64,000 nucleotides of DNA from Acidobacteriota bacterium (GTDB lineage Bacteria > Acidobacteriota > Terriglobia > Terriglobales > Acidobacteriaceae), in the NCBI GenBank assembly GCA_021846985.1, contig JAJZVX010000002.1, forward strand, positions 186,001-250,000, given 5' to 3'. Positions within the stretch are counted from its first letter, which is position 1, and each line of letters starts with the position of its first letter. Under the pieces are notes generated by a model that was given only the letters and a program-made list of their open reading frames with translations, was not told where the DNA came from and made no database searches. Below, one piece after another: positions 31,152-39,643 of this stretch. Position numbers and translations under genes: made by a program.

Positions 31152-32687
31152 TCAGGCGAGCTGAAGCTTGAGCGTGAATCCGATATCGGAGACTTTTGCA
31201 GCGGGCATCTTCACATGCAGCGCCGCTTCGTCCTGCTTCCACTCCAGCGCGCCCTTGTGGCCCAGCATCTCGGCTTTGAGAATTCTTCCCGGCGCCGTAT
31301 CGCTGGCGAGGCCCAGCGCGGAGACTGCGGCCTGCTTCTCTGGCCAGCCCATCACAAACGCATAAAGCGTGCTGCCTTTCACCGTGAAGCGAACATCGCC
31401 GGCGGTAAGGTCCTTCTGCTTGTCCTCGTTGAAGTTTCCCGTCTCGACCGGGGCCTTGGTTGACGGCCCTTCGCCGTAGATCTTCCAGGGGCGCGAGGCA
31501 TAAATCCCTTCGCTGTTCACGCTCATCCAGGCCGTGATGCCCTCCAGCACCACCCGCTCTTCGTAGTCCAATTCGCCGGAATTGGGCAGCGGGAAGTTGA
31601 GCAGCAGATTGCCGTTTTTGCTCACGATGTCAACCAGCAGGTCGATCACCTTCTTGGCGCTCTTGTATTTCTGCCCGCGCTTGTAGTGCCATTGACCGAT
31701 GCAGGTGTCGGTCTGCCATGGTTTGGGCGAGATGCCCTCCGCAACACCGCGCTCGTGATCCAGAACGCAGGTGCCGATGGCGCAGTCGGTGGGTTCTTTG
31801 CTGGTGTAGACGGCCTGGTTTTCGCCGCCGTGCTGTTGCGCGCTCACGTTGTAGAGGTGCGACACCACCTTCAGCCCGTACTCCTCGAACGGCAGATGGC
31901 CGTCGGTATAAAGAAAGTCGGGATGATACTTATCGATCAGGTCGGTGATGCGGTTCAGATACTCTTGCTTCCACGACTCGGGAATGCCGTCGTCGTTCCA
32001 GTCGAGTTGATCGGCGAAGCGCGCGCAGTTGGCATCGTGGTAAAGATCGGCATACTTCGGATCGGCGCCGTCGTAGGAGACTCCGGCCAGAGGGCCGGTC
32101 TTATCCGCCCCGTGACTTACAGCCCACCACTTATAACTGATCCACAGATGCTCGCTGACGCCGAAGCGCAGGCCGTACTTCTCCGCGGCTTTTTGCCAGG
32201 CTCCCACCACGTCTCGCCGCGGTCCCCTATTTACGGCGTTCCAGCGGGTATATTTTGAGTTCCAAAGATCAAAGTTATCGTGATGCACGCCCATGCTGAC
32301 GAAGTATTGCGCCCCGGCCTTCTTGTAGAGGCTCATTAGATAGTCTGGATCCCACTTCTCCGCCTTCCAGATATCGACCAGATCTTTGTAACCGACCTGG
32401 GAAGGATGTCCGTAGGTTTCCGCGTGATATAGATATTGGTCCGAGCCCTGGATATACATATTGCGGGCATACCAGTCGCCGTCTTCGATGGCCGACTGCG
32501 GGCCCCAGTGGGACCAGATGCCAAACTTGGCGTCGCGGTACCACCCGGGCACGTGATAACTTTGTAGCGATTGCCGGGTAGGCTCAAAGTTGCCTCTCCG
32601 CGTCTCGGCTTTTGCCAATCGTGGCAGGATCAAAGCAGAACACGCGCCGCCCATCCATTGCAGTAACTCACGCCTGTTGATCGCCAT
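31152..32687 (-). CDS. Alpha-L-fucosidase (GH29), Tat-exported
   Basis: 511 residues. A twin-arginine signal (NRRELLQWMGGACSALILPRLAKA) indicates folded export to the periplasm. The GH29 core is clear: HVPGWYRDAKFGIWSHWGPQS, YFVSMGVHHDNFDLWNSKYT and AWQKAAEKYGLRFGVSEHL. The nucleophile Asp is expected in PDFLYTDGHLPFEEYGL (about 250). The C-terminal segment is a beta-sandwich (KDLTAGDVRFTVKGSTLYAFVMGWP). It hydrolyses terminal alpha-L-fucose from glycans. It is the last gene of a four-gene operon read from 35482 and follows the FucU-like gene by 45 bases. Confidence 0.95.
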   Translation of the reverse strand: MAINRRELLQWMGGACSALILPRLAKAETRRGNFEPTRQSLQSYHVPGWYRDAKFGIWSHWGPQSAIEDGDWYARNMYIQGSDQYLYHAETYGHPSQVGYKDLVDIWKAEKWDPDYLMSLYKKAGAQYFVSMGVHHDNFDLWNSKYTRWNAVNRGPRRDVVGAWQKAAEKYGLRFGVSEHLWISYKWWAVSHGADKTGPLAGVSYDGADPKYADLYHDANCARFADQLDWNDDGIPESWKQEYLNRITDLIDKYHPDFLYTDGHLPFEEYGLKVVSHLYNVSAQQHGGENQAVYTSKEPTDCAIGTCVLDHERGVAEGISPKPWQTDTCIGQWHYKRGQKYKSAKKVIDLLVDIVSKNGNLLLNFPLPNSGELDYEERVVLEGITAWMSVNSEGIYASRPWKIYGEGPSTKAPVETGNFNEDKQKDLTAGDVRFTVKGSTLYAFVMGWPEKQAAVSALGLASDTAPGRILKAEMLGHKGALEWKQDEAALHVKMPAAKVSDIGFTLKLQLA

Positions 32688-32732
32688 TGCTGTCCCATCC
32701 TTTCAGTAGCCGGGCCGCGCTTGCGTCCGGCT

Positions 32733-33248
32733 TCAATCCGGTTCCCCGGTGATTCTCTCCGCCGCCGCCATCGCCAGGCGCAGCCGGCCTTCCGCCTCCG
32801 CACTCCAATAGCCGCAGTCGAGCTCGAAGAAGACCGACGTGTACGGAATCGTCATTGCTGTCTTTACGATGAGGACGCGGAAGACCTCAGCCGATTGATC
32901 GAGCCGTGCAATAATCTGCTCGTGCGGAAGCTGCCGAAGGCTCGCGCCGCCCAGCGTCGCGTCGAGTTCCCGCCGGTAGTGATCAATGCCCGGCGCATCG
33001 CTCTCGCGGACGAAGACCAGTTCCTGATCGAGAAAGACGTTGGCGCGGAGGTGACGAGTTGCCGTAATGGCGCGCAGAACCGCCTGTACGGCTTCGATCG
33101 GATCGCCGCCGGCCACAATGGTTTCAATCCCGGAGCTGGCCTGAGCCGGATAGGCCGCGTCGGCGACGACAATCCAGTTGCGGTGGCCAAAGAGCGGCAA
33201 TACCTCATGCAGCTTGCGTTCCCACAGCGGTTGAGTTTCCTTGCCCAT
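32733..33248 (-). CDS. RbsD/FucU-family sugar mutarotase-like protein
   Basis: 171 residues, some 30 longer than FucU. The ATG at 33248 has AAAGG eight bases upstream. The N-terminal motif FGHRNWIVVADAAYPAQ corresponds to the GHGDxxxxxDAxxP signature (conserved His and the second Asp kept, the first Asp replaced by Asn), and the C-terminal VLIVKTAMTIPYTSVFFELD matches the RTGECTPYxN segment of RbsD. These proteins interconvert ring anomers or pyranose/furanose forms of ribose and fucose. Between a fucosidase and a dehydrogenase, a fucose mutarotase role is the best inference. The insertions relative to FucU are unexplained. Confidence 0.8.
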   Translation of the reverse strand: MGKETQPLWERKLHEVLPLFGHRNWIVVADAAYPAQASSGIETIVAGGDPIEAVQAVLRAITATRHLRANVFLDQELVFVRESDAPGIDHYRRELDATLGGASLRQLPHEQIIARLDQSAEVFRVLIVKTAMTIPYTSVFFELDCGYWSAEAEGRLRLAMAAAERITGEPD

Positions 33249-33266
33249 CCTTCTCACCTTTGTGTT

Positions 33267-34331
33267 CTACTTCAGCTCTTCGTCCGCGCAGACGGCCACT
33301 TTGCCGCACTTGCCCGAGGCCATCAGCGCGTAGGCCTCCGCGGCGCGCTCCAGCGGGAAGCGGTGGGTGATGATCTCGGCGGGATGCAGATTCCAGCGCA
33401 CCAGCCGCTCCACCAGTTCCTCCATCAGCCAGGTTGAGGTAACCCATGACCCGTAGATCGTCTTTTGCTCGTGAATGATGTCGGGCGAGGGGTTGAATTC
33501 CACTGTGCCACCCTCGCCGATCAAAACAATCCGGCCCCACTTGCGTGTGGCGCGGATGGCCGTGGCGCGCGCCAGAGCATGGGCCGAGCAATCGATGGCG
33601 CGTTCCACGCCGTGGCCGCCGGTCAGGTCTTTCACCTGGGCAACGTTGTCCGAGCCTGAGGCAAGGACCGCGTCACAGAGGCCAAGATCGCGCGCAATCT
33701 TCATCCTCTCCTCAACCACGTCGATGCCGATGATCTGGCGGGCGCCCAGCTTGCGGCAGAGCGCGGCCGTTGCCAGTCCCACAGGTCCGAGTCCCGTGAC
33801 AAGCACGGCGTGATTGCCGTTGATCCCGATCTTTTCCAGGCCCTCGTAGACAGTGCCGAAGCCGCACGCCACCTGCGCCCCGTCGGCATAGGAGAGTTCG
33901 TCGGGCAGGGCAATCAGATCCTTCTCCTCGGCAAGCATGTACTCGGCCATGCCGCCATCGCGCTGCCATCCGTAAGCGCGGCGGTACTCCGTGCTGGTGC
34001 AGGAGATCATGTAACCCCGGCGGCAGTCGTTGCACACGCCGCAGCCGGAGATGTGGTAGACAATCACGCGTGCGCCCACTTTGAAGCGGCGGCAGCCCGG
34101 GCCTGCCTCCACAATCTGGCCGCACGGCTCATGGCCGGCAATCACGCCCTGGTAGCCCTCCGGGCCCTTGCCCAGATGCTCGTGATAGATGGCGCGAATG
34201 TCGGAGCCGCAGATGGTTGAAGTCTTCATACGCAGCAGTACCTCGCCATGGTGCGGCGCGGGCACGGGCACGGTGCGCATCTCGACGGTTGAGTTGCCAG
34301 GCAGGTACGCCGCCCTCATCGTTGCTTGCAT
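33267..34331 (-). CDS. Zinc-dependent alcohol/sugar dehydrogenase (MDR family)
   Basis: 354 residues. The medium-chain dehydrogenase signs are catalytic zinc ligands in STICGSDIRAIYHEHLG and GVIAGHEPCGQI, a structural zinc cluster (GCGVCNDCRRGYMISCTST, four cysteines) and a Rossmann turn VLVTGLGPVGLATAALCRK followed by IIGIDVVEERM, where Asp suggests NAD rather than NADP. GAGGGAG precedes the ATG. It starts 122 bases after the aldo/keto reductase in the fucose operon and ends 18 bases before the FucU-like gene. By position it may oxidise L-fucose or a product; sequence alone does not fix the substrate. Confidence 0.88.
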   Translation of the reverse strand: MQATMRAAYLPGNSTVEMRTVPVPAPHHGEVLLRMKTSTICGSDIRAIYHEHLGKGPEGYQGVIAGHEPCGQIVEAGPGCRRFKVGARVIVYHISGCGVCNDCRRGYMISCTSTEYRRAYGWQRDGGMAEYMLAEEKDLIALPDELSYADGAQVACGFGTVYEGLEKIGINGNHAVLVTGLGPVGLATAALCRKLGARQIIGIDVVEERMKIARDLGLCDAVLASGSDNVAQVKDLTGGHGVERAIDCSAHALARATAIRATRKWGRIVLIGEGGTVEFNPSPDIIHEQKTIYGSWVTSTWLMEELVERLVRWNLHPAEIITHRFPLERAAEAYALMASGKCGKVAVCADEELK

Positions 34332-34366
34332 CGTCTCCCTCTCCAGAGTCCAGTTATCGGCCTTCT

Positions 34367-34433
34367 GTTCTCAGCTCTCCATTTCATGCCGTCGGCACCG
34401 GCTCGATTGCCACTGCATGGACGATCTGAGAAC
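34367..34433. repeat. Intergenic inverted repeat within the fucose operon
   Basis: GTTCTCAG (34367-34374) is the exact complement of CTGAGAAC (34426-34433); just after it there are direct repeats of AAGCTG. It lies between the dehydrogenase and aldo/keto reductase genes. Its style resembles the GATCAGTGAAC cluster after gap. Confidence 0.45.
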
Positions 34434-34453
34434 TGAAGCTGAAAGCTGCTTAT

Positions 34454-35482
34454 TCACGCCGGTGTAATTTCTCCATTCAGATCCCACAGGTCTTCCCAGC
34501 TTTGCCCCGGCTTCCACAGGAAGACCTGGCCCTTGATGAGCCGGCAATTGCGGTCGATGCCCGCGATGGCTTGCATCTCGTCGTCCGTCAGTGGATCGTG
34601 GGTCACACACGCAAGGTTGGCGCGGTAGTGGTGAATCGAAAACGGAATGGGGACCTGCCCGCGCTGCACGGCCCATTGAATGCAGATCTGCGCGGGATGC
34701 ATGCCATGGCGCCGCGCAATTTCAACGATAACCGGATCTTCGGTGGGCGAGGTGTCCTCGGGCGTGCGGTCGCGCTCCGGGCGGCCGGGCGAGCCGATGG
34801 GACAAAAGCCGATGGGTTGAATGTCATGGGCGACGGCGAAGTGAAACAGCTCCGGCTGCTGGAAGTGCGGGTGCAGTTCCATTTCGTTGGCCGCGGGCTT
34901 GATGCGCGCATCGCGGAGCAGCAGCCTGAGCTTGGGGATGGTCATGTTCGAGGTGCCGATGTGCCGCACCAGGCCCCTGTCGACCAGTTCCTCCATCTTG
35001 CGCCAGGTCTTCATGTAGTTCTCATGAATGTACGGTCTGGCGCCGGCGCTGCGCGAAGTCACATCGCAACCCGGCGGATGAAAGTTGGGAAAGGGCCAGT
35101 GAATAAGATACAAGTCGAGAAAGTCGAGGCGCAGGTCGGCGAGGGACTTCTGGCAGGAGGCGATCACGTCGTCCTCGCCGTGCTTGTCGTTCCAGAGTTT
35201 GGAGGTGATCCAGAGCTCTTCGCGCCGGACGCCGCTGCGCTGGACCTCTTGGAGCGCCGCGCCCACCTCCGGTTCGTTGCCGTAAACCGAGGCGCAATCG
35301 AAATGACGGTAGCCGGCGGCAGCGGCTCCCTTCACGGCTTCGGCCACTTCGGCCGGAGAGACCTGATCGGAGCCGAAGGTGCCAAGGCCGACAGCCGGCA
35401 TGTAAGCGCCTGTATAGAGTCTGCGGACAGGGACCGTTGCGGGATCGATGGTTTGCGCAAGGGGATTGGATTCGGAGGGCAT
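34454..35482 (-). CDS. Aldo/keto reductase
   Basis: 342 residues. The AKR signature is complete: YMPAVGLGTFGSD, AAGYRHFDCASVYGNEPEVG (Asp and Tyr of the tetrad), LWITSKLWNDKHGED (Lys) and LDLYLIHWPFPNFHPPG (His). The C-terminal region QVPIPFSIHHYRANLACVTHDPLTDDEM normally binds NADPH. It is the first gene of the fucose operon, with AGGAGAG before the ATG and a promoter and LacI-type operator upstream. It might oxidise or reduce a fucose-derived intermediate; this is inference from location. Confidence 0.92.
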   Translation of the reverse strand: MPSESNPLAQTIDPATVPVRRLYTGAYMPAVGLGTFGSDQVSPAEVAEAVKGAAAAGYRHFDCASVYGNEPEVGAALQEVQRSGVRREELWITSKLWNDKHGEDDVIASCQKSLADLRLDFLDLYLIHWPFPNFHPPGCDVTSRSAGARPYIHENYMKTWRKMEELVDRGLVRHIGTSNMTIPKLRLLLRDARIKPAANEMELHPHFQQPELFHFAVAHDIQPIGFCPIGSPGRPERDRTPEDTSPTEDPVIVEIARRHGMHPAQICIQWAVQRGQVPIPFSIHHYRANLACVTHDPLTDDEMQAIAGIDRNCRLIKGQVFLWKPGQSWEDLWDLNGEITPA

Positions 35483-35498
35483 AACTCTCTCCTGGATC

Positions 35499-35512
35499 TG
35501 TAAACGTTATCA
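35499..35512. promoter_or_regulatory. LacI-type operator upstream of the fucose operon
   Basis: TGTAAACGTTATCA is a near-perfect palindrome with the central CG typical of LacI/GalR family operators (a canonical form would be TGTAAACGTTTACA). It lies between the -10 element and the ATG at 35482, so a bound repressor would block transcription. No LacI-family gene is in the window. Confidence 0.65.
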
Positions 35513-35529
35513 ACGGCGCCAACTTACGA

Positions 35530-35558
35530 AGCATAAGTGCGCGAGCCCAACCTGTCAA
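35530..35558 (-). promoter_or_regulatory. Sigma70-type promoter of the fucose operon
   Basis: On the reverse strand TTGACA (35558-35553), a 17-base spacer and TATGCT (35535-35530) form a strong promoter; transcription would start near 35523. Confidence 0.75.
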
Positions 35559-35628
35559 TAAGTCCCGTCCTGCCCTAAGCGCGCATGCCCGCGCCGTTGT
35601 TTCCAGCCGGCAGGGTGAGAATTTGTGG

Positions 35629-36384
35629 CTACTGGCGCACGTCGGCATCGAGGGCAGCACGCACCAGCAAGCACGTGATATTGTCGCGCCCGCCAGCCTT
35701 CTTGGCGGCGGCCACCAGCCGGGCGCACAGATCTTCCAGAGGCAGATCGGCGCCGAGCAGAAGCTCAATCTGGCTGTCGGTGAGTTCGCGCGTGAGACCG
35801 TCGGAACATAGCAGAAAAAGATCGCCCGGTTCCACATCGAGAGCGAAGATGTCGGGGCTGACCTGAGACTGCGTGCCCAGCGCCCGGGTGATCACATTTT
35901 TGAGCGGTGAGCGGGCCGCCTCTTCGGCTGTCATGCGGCCCAGCCGCATCTGCTCCTCCACCAGCGAGTGATCGAGGGTGAGTTGTTGCAGATGGCCCTC
36001 GCGCAGCCGGTAGCCGCGGCTGTCCCCGATGTTCAATACCCACACATTGCGATCCATGGCCAGCAAAGCCACCAGGGTCGTGCCCATGCCGCTGAGCTTA
36101 ACGTTCTGTTGCGCGCGGGAATAGATGGTCTGGTTGGCGGCGAGAATGGCCTGTTCGGCGGCGATCTCCGGCTCCATCGCGGATGCGCGGTTGCTCATCC
36201 GGGTGAGCACTTCATCCACTGCCAGGGAGCTGGCCACTTCGCCGGCTGCGGCCCCGCCCATGCCGTCCGCCACGAGAAAGATTCCATTCTCGACAGAAAA
36301 TCCGAAAGCATCCTCATTGGAGGGTCGCTTGCGGCCGCGGTCCGTGACCGCCGCGGCCGTGTAGTGGACGACTGCTGTGGACAA
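35629..36384 (-). CDS. PP2C-family serine/threonine protein phosphatase
   Basis: 251 residues. The start is a TTG with GGGGGAG seven bases upstream. PP2C motifs are all present: AVTDRGRKRPSNEDAFGFSVE, IFLVADGMGGAAAGEVASSLAVDEVL (metal-binding Asp), NIGDSRGYRLR, and near the end LFLLCSDGLTRELTDSQI and AGGRDNITCLLVR. These enzymes remove phosphate from Ser/Thr proteins and usually oppose Hanks-type kinases; none is encoded nearby. It is separate from the fucose operon (promoter of that operon at 35530) and follows ssb at some distance on the same strand. Confidence 0.94.
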   Translation of the reverse strand: MSTAVVHYTAAAVTDRGRKRPSNEDAFGFSVENGIFLVADGMGGAAAGEVASSLAVDEVLTRMSNRASAMEPEIAAEQAILAANQTIYSRAQQNVKLSGMGTTLVALLAMDRNVWVLNIGDSRGYRLREGHLQQLTLDHSLVEEQMRLGRMTAEEAARSPLKNVITRALGTQSQVSPDIFALDVEPGDLFLLCSDGLTRELTDSQIELLLGADLPLEDLCARLVAAAKKAGGRDNITCLLVRAALDADVRQ

Positions 36385-36576
36385 GGATAGGCTCCCCCTA
36401 GCTCAGTTTACACGGAGAGGCAGGAAGCGAGACAGAGAGCCCACGGCGGCCGTATCTTGCTTGGCGATGCCTTCCAAAGGCGAGTTACAAGCACCCGGGC
36501 AGGGCATCCCCTTGCGCGGCGAATTGCACCGGGCCTTGGCAGGACCGGCTCTTTGCCAGGGCCTGCCGGGCCTGTC

Positions 36577-37047
36577 TCAGAACGGGATATCGTCGTCGGT
36601 GATCTCGGCCGATTGCGCGAACTCGTCTGCGCCGCCGCTGGCGGGCTGCGGCCTTTGGTCGAAACTGGCCGAAGAGCTGGGGGAGCGGCTGTAGCCGCCC
36701 GCGCCTTCTTCGCGGCCAGAAAGCAGGGAGAGATCGAGCACGATGATCTCGGTGCGGTACTTCTTGGCGCCAGTCTCCTTGTCGTCCCAGCTCCGCGTCT
36801 GGATCTTGCCCTCGATGTACAGCTTGTTGCCTTTCTTCACGTAATCGCGCACAATCTCGGCCGTGCGCTTAAAGGCCACCAGGTTGTGCCACTCGGTGCG
36901 ATCCTGCCAGTTGCCCTGCTGATCCTGATAGCGGTCGCTGGTTGCCAATCCAAAGGTCGCGACAATCGCGCCATTGGGGGTGGACCGGATCTCGGGATCC
37001 TTGCCTACGTTGCCCAAAAGAATCACCTTGTTTACGCTTTTGGCCAT
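36577..37047 (-). CDS. ssb: Single-stranded DNA-binding protein
   Basis: 156 residues from the ATG at 37047, preceded by AGAG. The OB-fold shows SVNKVILLGNVGKDPEIRST, FGLATSDRYQDQQGNWQDRTEWHNLVAF, YVKKGNKLYIEGKIQTRSW and YRTEIIVLDLSLLSG. A Ser/Gly-rich linker and the acidic C-terminal tip ITDDDIPF follow; the tip recruits replication and repair partners. This is the complete architecture of bacterial SSB. Confidence 0.97.
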   Translation of the reverse strand: MAKSVNKVILLGNVGKDPEIRSTPNGAIVATFGLATSDRYQDQQGNWQDRTEWHNLVAFKRTAEIVRDYVKKGNKLYIEGKIQTRSWDDKETGAKKYRTEIIVLDLSLLSGREEGAGGYSRSPSSSASFDQRPQPASGGADEFAQSAEITDDDIPF

Positions 37048-37085
37048 CTTGGTTCTCTCCAATCAACGAAAAGCATAGCAGAGGA

Positions 37086-37358
37086 TCAGCGCTGGCGGGC
37101 GATCTTCCTGTTGTGAAACCACTTGGCCACGCCGAGCGTGAGCAGCATGCCACCGAAGGGGATGCACATGAGGGCCACAATGAGGGCAAACCAGCCGGTG
37201 TTGGTGCTGGCCCCGGTGGACGAAAAACCGCCCAGCAGCGTCTGCAACGCCACGGCAGCCGCCACGCCGGCGCCCAGGATGGAGGCGCCCCAGCGGAGCA
37301 GTTGGCGGGTTCCGTCGTCCGCGCTGGTCGTGCCGGGATTAGCCGTTCGTTCGCTCAT
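37086..37358 (-). CDS. Small membrane protein, two predicted helices
   Basis: 90 residues. Two hydrophobic stretches (about 23-45 and 55-80) are separated by a Ser/Thr/Gly loop, and the C-terminus is basic (WFHNRKIARQR). No domain is recognised. It lies nine bases after the DUF420 gene stop and 38 before ssb, in a run of same-strand genes from ctaB, so it may be a membrane protein of the same transcript. Confidence 0.6.
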   Translation of the reverse strand: MSERTANPGTTSADDGTRQLLRWGASILGAGVAAAVALQTLLGGFSSTGASTNTGWFALIVALMCIPFGGMLLTLGVAKWFHNRKIARQR

Positions 37359-37367
37359 CGTTCGCTC

Positions 37368-37916
37368 CTAGCCCCGCGCCATGCGCAGCATGGCCCATGT
37401 CACCACGCCGGTGATGGAGACGTAGAGCCACAAGGGGAAAGTCCAGCGGGCAATCCGGCGATGCTGGGGAATCCGTCCGCTGAGCGAGAAGAAAAACGCC
37501 GCCAGCACCAGGGGCAACGCCACCACGGCCAGGATGATGTGACTGGCCAGCAGCGGCAGGTACACCGCGCGCAGCGCCGCATGCGCCGGATAGCGCACGT
37601 CGCCGTGCAGGGCGTGGTGCAGGATGTAGCCCACCAGAAAAAGCGTGGAAAAGCCGAAAGCGGTGCTCATGGCCGCGCGGTGCGCCCGGATGCGGCGCGC
37701 CCGGATGAAGGTATAGCCCATGAGGAGCGATACGGCGCTGAGGCCGTTGAAGGCCGCGTCGAGCGCGGGGAGAAAAGCGAATTCGCCGCTTGTGCCTGCC
37801 GCCGGATGCACGTAAATGAGCCAGAAGAGGAAGAGCGTGGCGGCCAAGCTGATGGCGAGGATGGCGGCGATGGCCGGACGGCTGGTGGTGGTGGGGGCTT
37901 GTGTCGTCATAGTCAT
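37368..37916 (-). CDS. DUF420 membrane protein, probably linked to cytochrome oxidase
   Basis: 182 residues with about five membrane helices. The DUF420 (CtaM-like) pattern is visible: LPALDAAFNGLSAVSLLMGYTFIRARRIRAHRAAM, FLVGYILHHALHGD, LLASHIILAVVALPLVL and RRIARWTFPLWLYVSITGVVTWAMLR, with conserved His residues in the membrane. In other bacteria this family is needed for terminal oxidase assembly. The ATG overlaps the ctaB stop codon (ATGA), indicating translational coupling with heme o synthase. Confidence 0.88.
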   Translation of the reverse strand: MTMTTQAPTTTSRPAIAAILAISLAATLFLFWLIYVHPAAGTSGEFAFLPALDAAFNGLSAVSLLMGYTFIRARRIRAHRAAMSTAFGFSTLFLVGYILHHALHGDVRYPAHAALRAVYLPLLASHIILAVVALPLVLAAFFFSLSGRIPQHRRIARWTFPLWLYVSITGVVTWAMLRMARG

Positions 37917-38917
37917 TTGGCGGTTGCGGTGGCGCCCATCATCAGCGCGGTGAACAGCAGGGGCAGATAGAGCACGCTCACCTTGAGCAGATCGCGCGCC
38001 CGCATGCGGCTCTCTGTCTCATCGGTGGTTCGCAGGATTCCGGCAAAGCGGATGGTGTAGGCCAGGTAAACCAGCCCCAGCGCCACCGCTAGCAGGGCGT
38101 AGACGGGGCCGGCCATGCCCAGACGCCAGGGCAGCAGACTCACGGGAATCATGGCCATGGCGAAAAACAGCGCTTCGCCCACCGTGGACCAGCCGTCCGG
38201 CTGCACCACCGGCAGCATGCGGATGCCGGCGCGGGCATACTCGTCGCGGTAGAGCCAGGAAATCGACATGAAGTGAGGAAACTGCCAGACGAAAAGAATG
38301 GCAAAGAGGGCCACGCCAGGCCATTCGATGCGCGGGCGGGCCGCCGTCCATCCCAGCAGGGGCCCCATGGCGCCCGGAAAGGCGCCGATGAAGGTGGCCA
38401 GGGCCGTGAAGCGCTTGAGCGGCGTGTAAATGCCGACATACGTGAACGCGGTCAGCAGGGCCAGGGAAACCGTGAGCTGATTGGTGTGCACCAGCAGCCA
38501 CCATGCGCCCAGCGCCAGCGCACCCAGGCCGGCCACGATGCCCTGCGGCAGCGAAAACCGCCCCGCAGCCATGGGACGGTCGGCGGTGCGCTTCATGCGC
38601 GCGTCGATCTTCCGCTCCAGAACCTCGTTGAGCGCGCCCGCTCCGGCGGTGACCAGGCCGATGCCGAGAAGCGCATCCAGCAGGCCGCGCTGCATGCTGG
38701 TGATGCCGGACTGGATCGATCCCAGGTAAAAGCCGCCCCAACCGGTGACCAGCACCAGACCCACGACTTTTACCTTGAAGAACTCGCGCAGATCGTGAAT
38801 GAGCGAGGCCGTCATGCCCGGCCGCGGCCCGTGAATCGGCGTGTGGAGGGGTGCGTGTGCGCCGCCCCCGGGGTGGCTGAGCGGTGCGACCGGCACGGTC
38901 TGGGAAGCGGAGTTCAT
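37913..38917 (-). CDS. ctaB: Protoheme IX farnesyltransferase (heme o synthase)
   Basis: 334 residues, a UbiA-family membrane enzyme that attaches the farnesyl group to heme b for terminal oxidases. The Asp-rich active motif is AGALNEVLERKIDARMKRTADRP (about 108-130), and the second is DEYARAGIRMLPVVQPDG in the middle loop. About nine hydrophobic helices are seen. The first 30 residues are Pro/His/Ala-rich. It is followed by DUF420 with a four-base overlap; together they point to aa3- or bo3-type oxidase biogenesis. Confidence 0.95.
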   Translation of the reverse strand: MNSASQTVPVAPLSHPGGGAHAPLHTPIHGPRPGMTASLIHDLREFFKVKVVGLVLVTGWGGFYLGSIQSGITSMQRGLLDALLGIGLVTAGAGALNEVLERKIDARMKRTADRPMAAGRFSLPQGIVAGLGALALGAWWLLVHTNQLTVSLALLTAFTYVGIYTPLKRFTALATFIGAFPGAMGPLLGWTAARPRIEWPGVALFAILFVWQFPHFMSISWLYRDEYARAGIRMLPVVQPDGWSTVGEALFFAMAMIPVSLLPWRLGMAGPVYALLAVALGLVYLAYTIRFAGILRTTDETESRMRARDLLKVSVLYLPLLFTALMMGATATAK

Positions 38918-39019
38918 CTGGAACGCTGAAGTCCTCGGGGGAGAATCCGGCGTGAGGCGGCGCCGCGAACCTGAGTTGATGATAGCAAGCGGAGAGCACC
39001 CTCCCAGGATTCAACCGAG

Positions 39020-39574
39020 TCAGTCCAGGCGCGCTGTGCGCAAAATCGCTTGGACCACCTGTTTCGGCGTCAGGCTATCCACATGAAGAGAGGCGTGGGC
39101 CTGGCGATAAAGCGGCAGGCGGCGCTGGTAGCGGGCGGCCAGGTTGGCCTGGTCGGCCAGCACGGGCCGGGTACCCTCCGTGCCGCTGCAGCGGGCCAGC
39201 GTGGTGGCCAATTCCACCTCCAGATGCACCAGCAGCGTGCCTCCGCCGTTCAGCAGCAACCGGCGCGTGGCGGGATCTTCGATGGCTCCGCCGCCCAGCG
39301 CCAGGACCAGGTTGTCGCCTGCCGCCAGCCGGGCGATGGTGGCTCGCTCCTGTTCCCGGAAGGCCGCCTCGCCCTGCTGGGCAAAGATCTGGGCGATGGC
39401 GCATCCGGCTTCGGCCTCGATCACGTCGTCCACATCCACAAATCTCCAGCCAAGCTGCCGGGCAAGCAGCGCGCCCGCGGTGCTTTTGCCCGAACCCATG
39501 AAGCCGGTGAGCACAATGCGCCGCGGGGGGGCGGCGGGAGCGCGGTCGGGGGCGTGCTGTCTTGTCCTTGTCAT
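39020..39574 (-). CDS. aroK: Shikimate kinase
   Basis: 184 residues, of normal size. It phosphorylates shikimate in aromatic amino acid synthesis. The Walker A motif is VLTGFMGSGKSTAGALLARQ (about 21-40), then FVDVDDVIEAEAG with the shikimate-binding Asp, FREQERATI with the conserved Arg, and LALGGGAIEDPATRRLL for the glycine-rich site; the lid Arg is in RPVLADQANLAARYQRRLPLY. No strong ribosome site precedes the ATG. It is 103 bases upstream of ctaB on the same strand; the two are not functionally related. Confidence 0.95.
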   Translation of the reverse strand: MTRTRQHAPDRAPAAPPRRIVLTGFMGSGKSTAGALLARQLGWRFVDVDDVIEAEAGCAIAQIFAQQGEAAFREQERATIARLAAGDNLVLALGGGAIEDPATRRLLLNGGGTLLVHLEVELATTLARCSGTEGTRPVLADQANLAARYQRRLPLYRQAHASLHVDSLTPKQVVQAILRTARLD

Positions 39575-39643
39575 GTCTTGTTGCGGGCGGCTGGAGGCTC
39601 CGCGGTTCTGGACTCAGTATAGGGAAGCGTGGCGGCGGATGGC

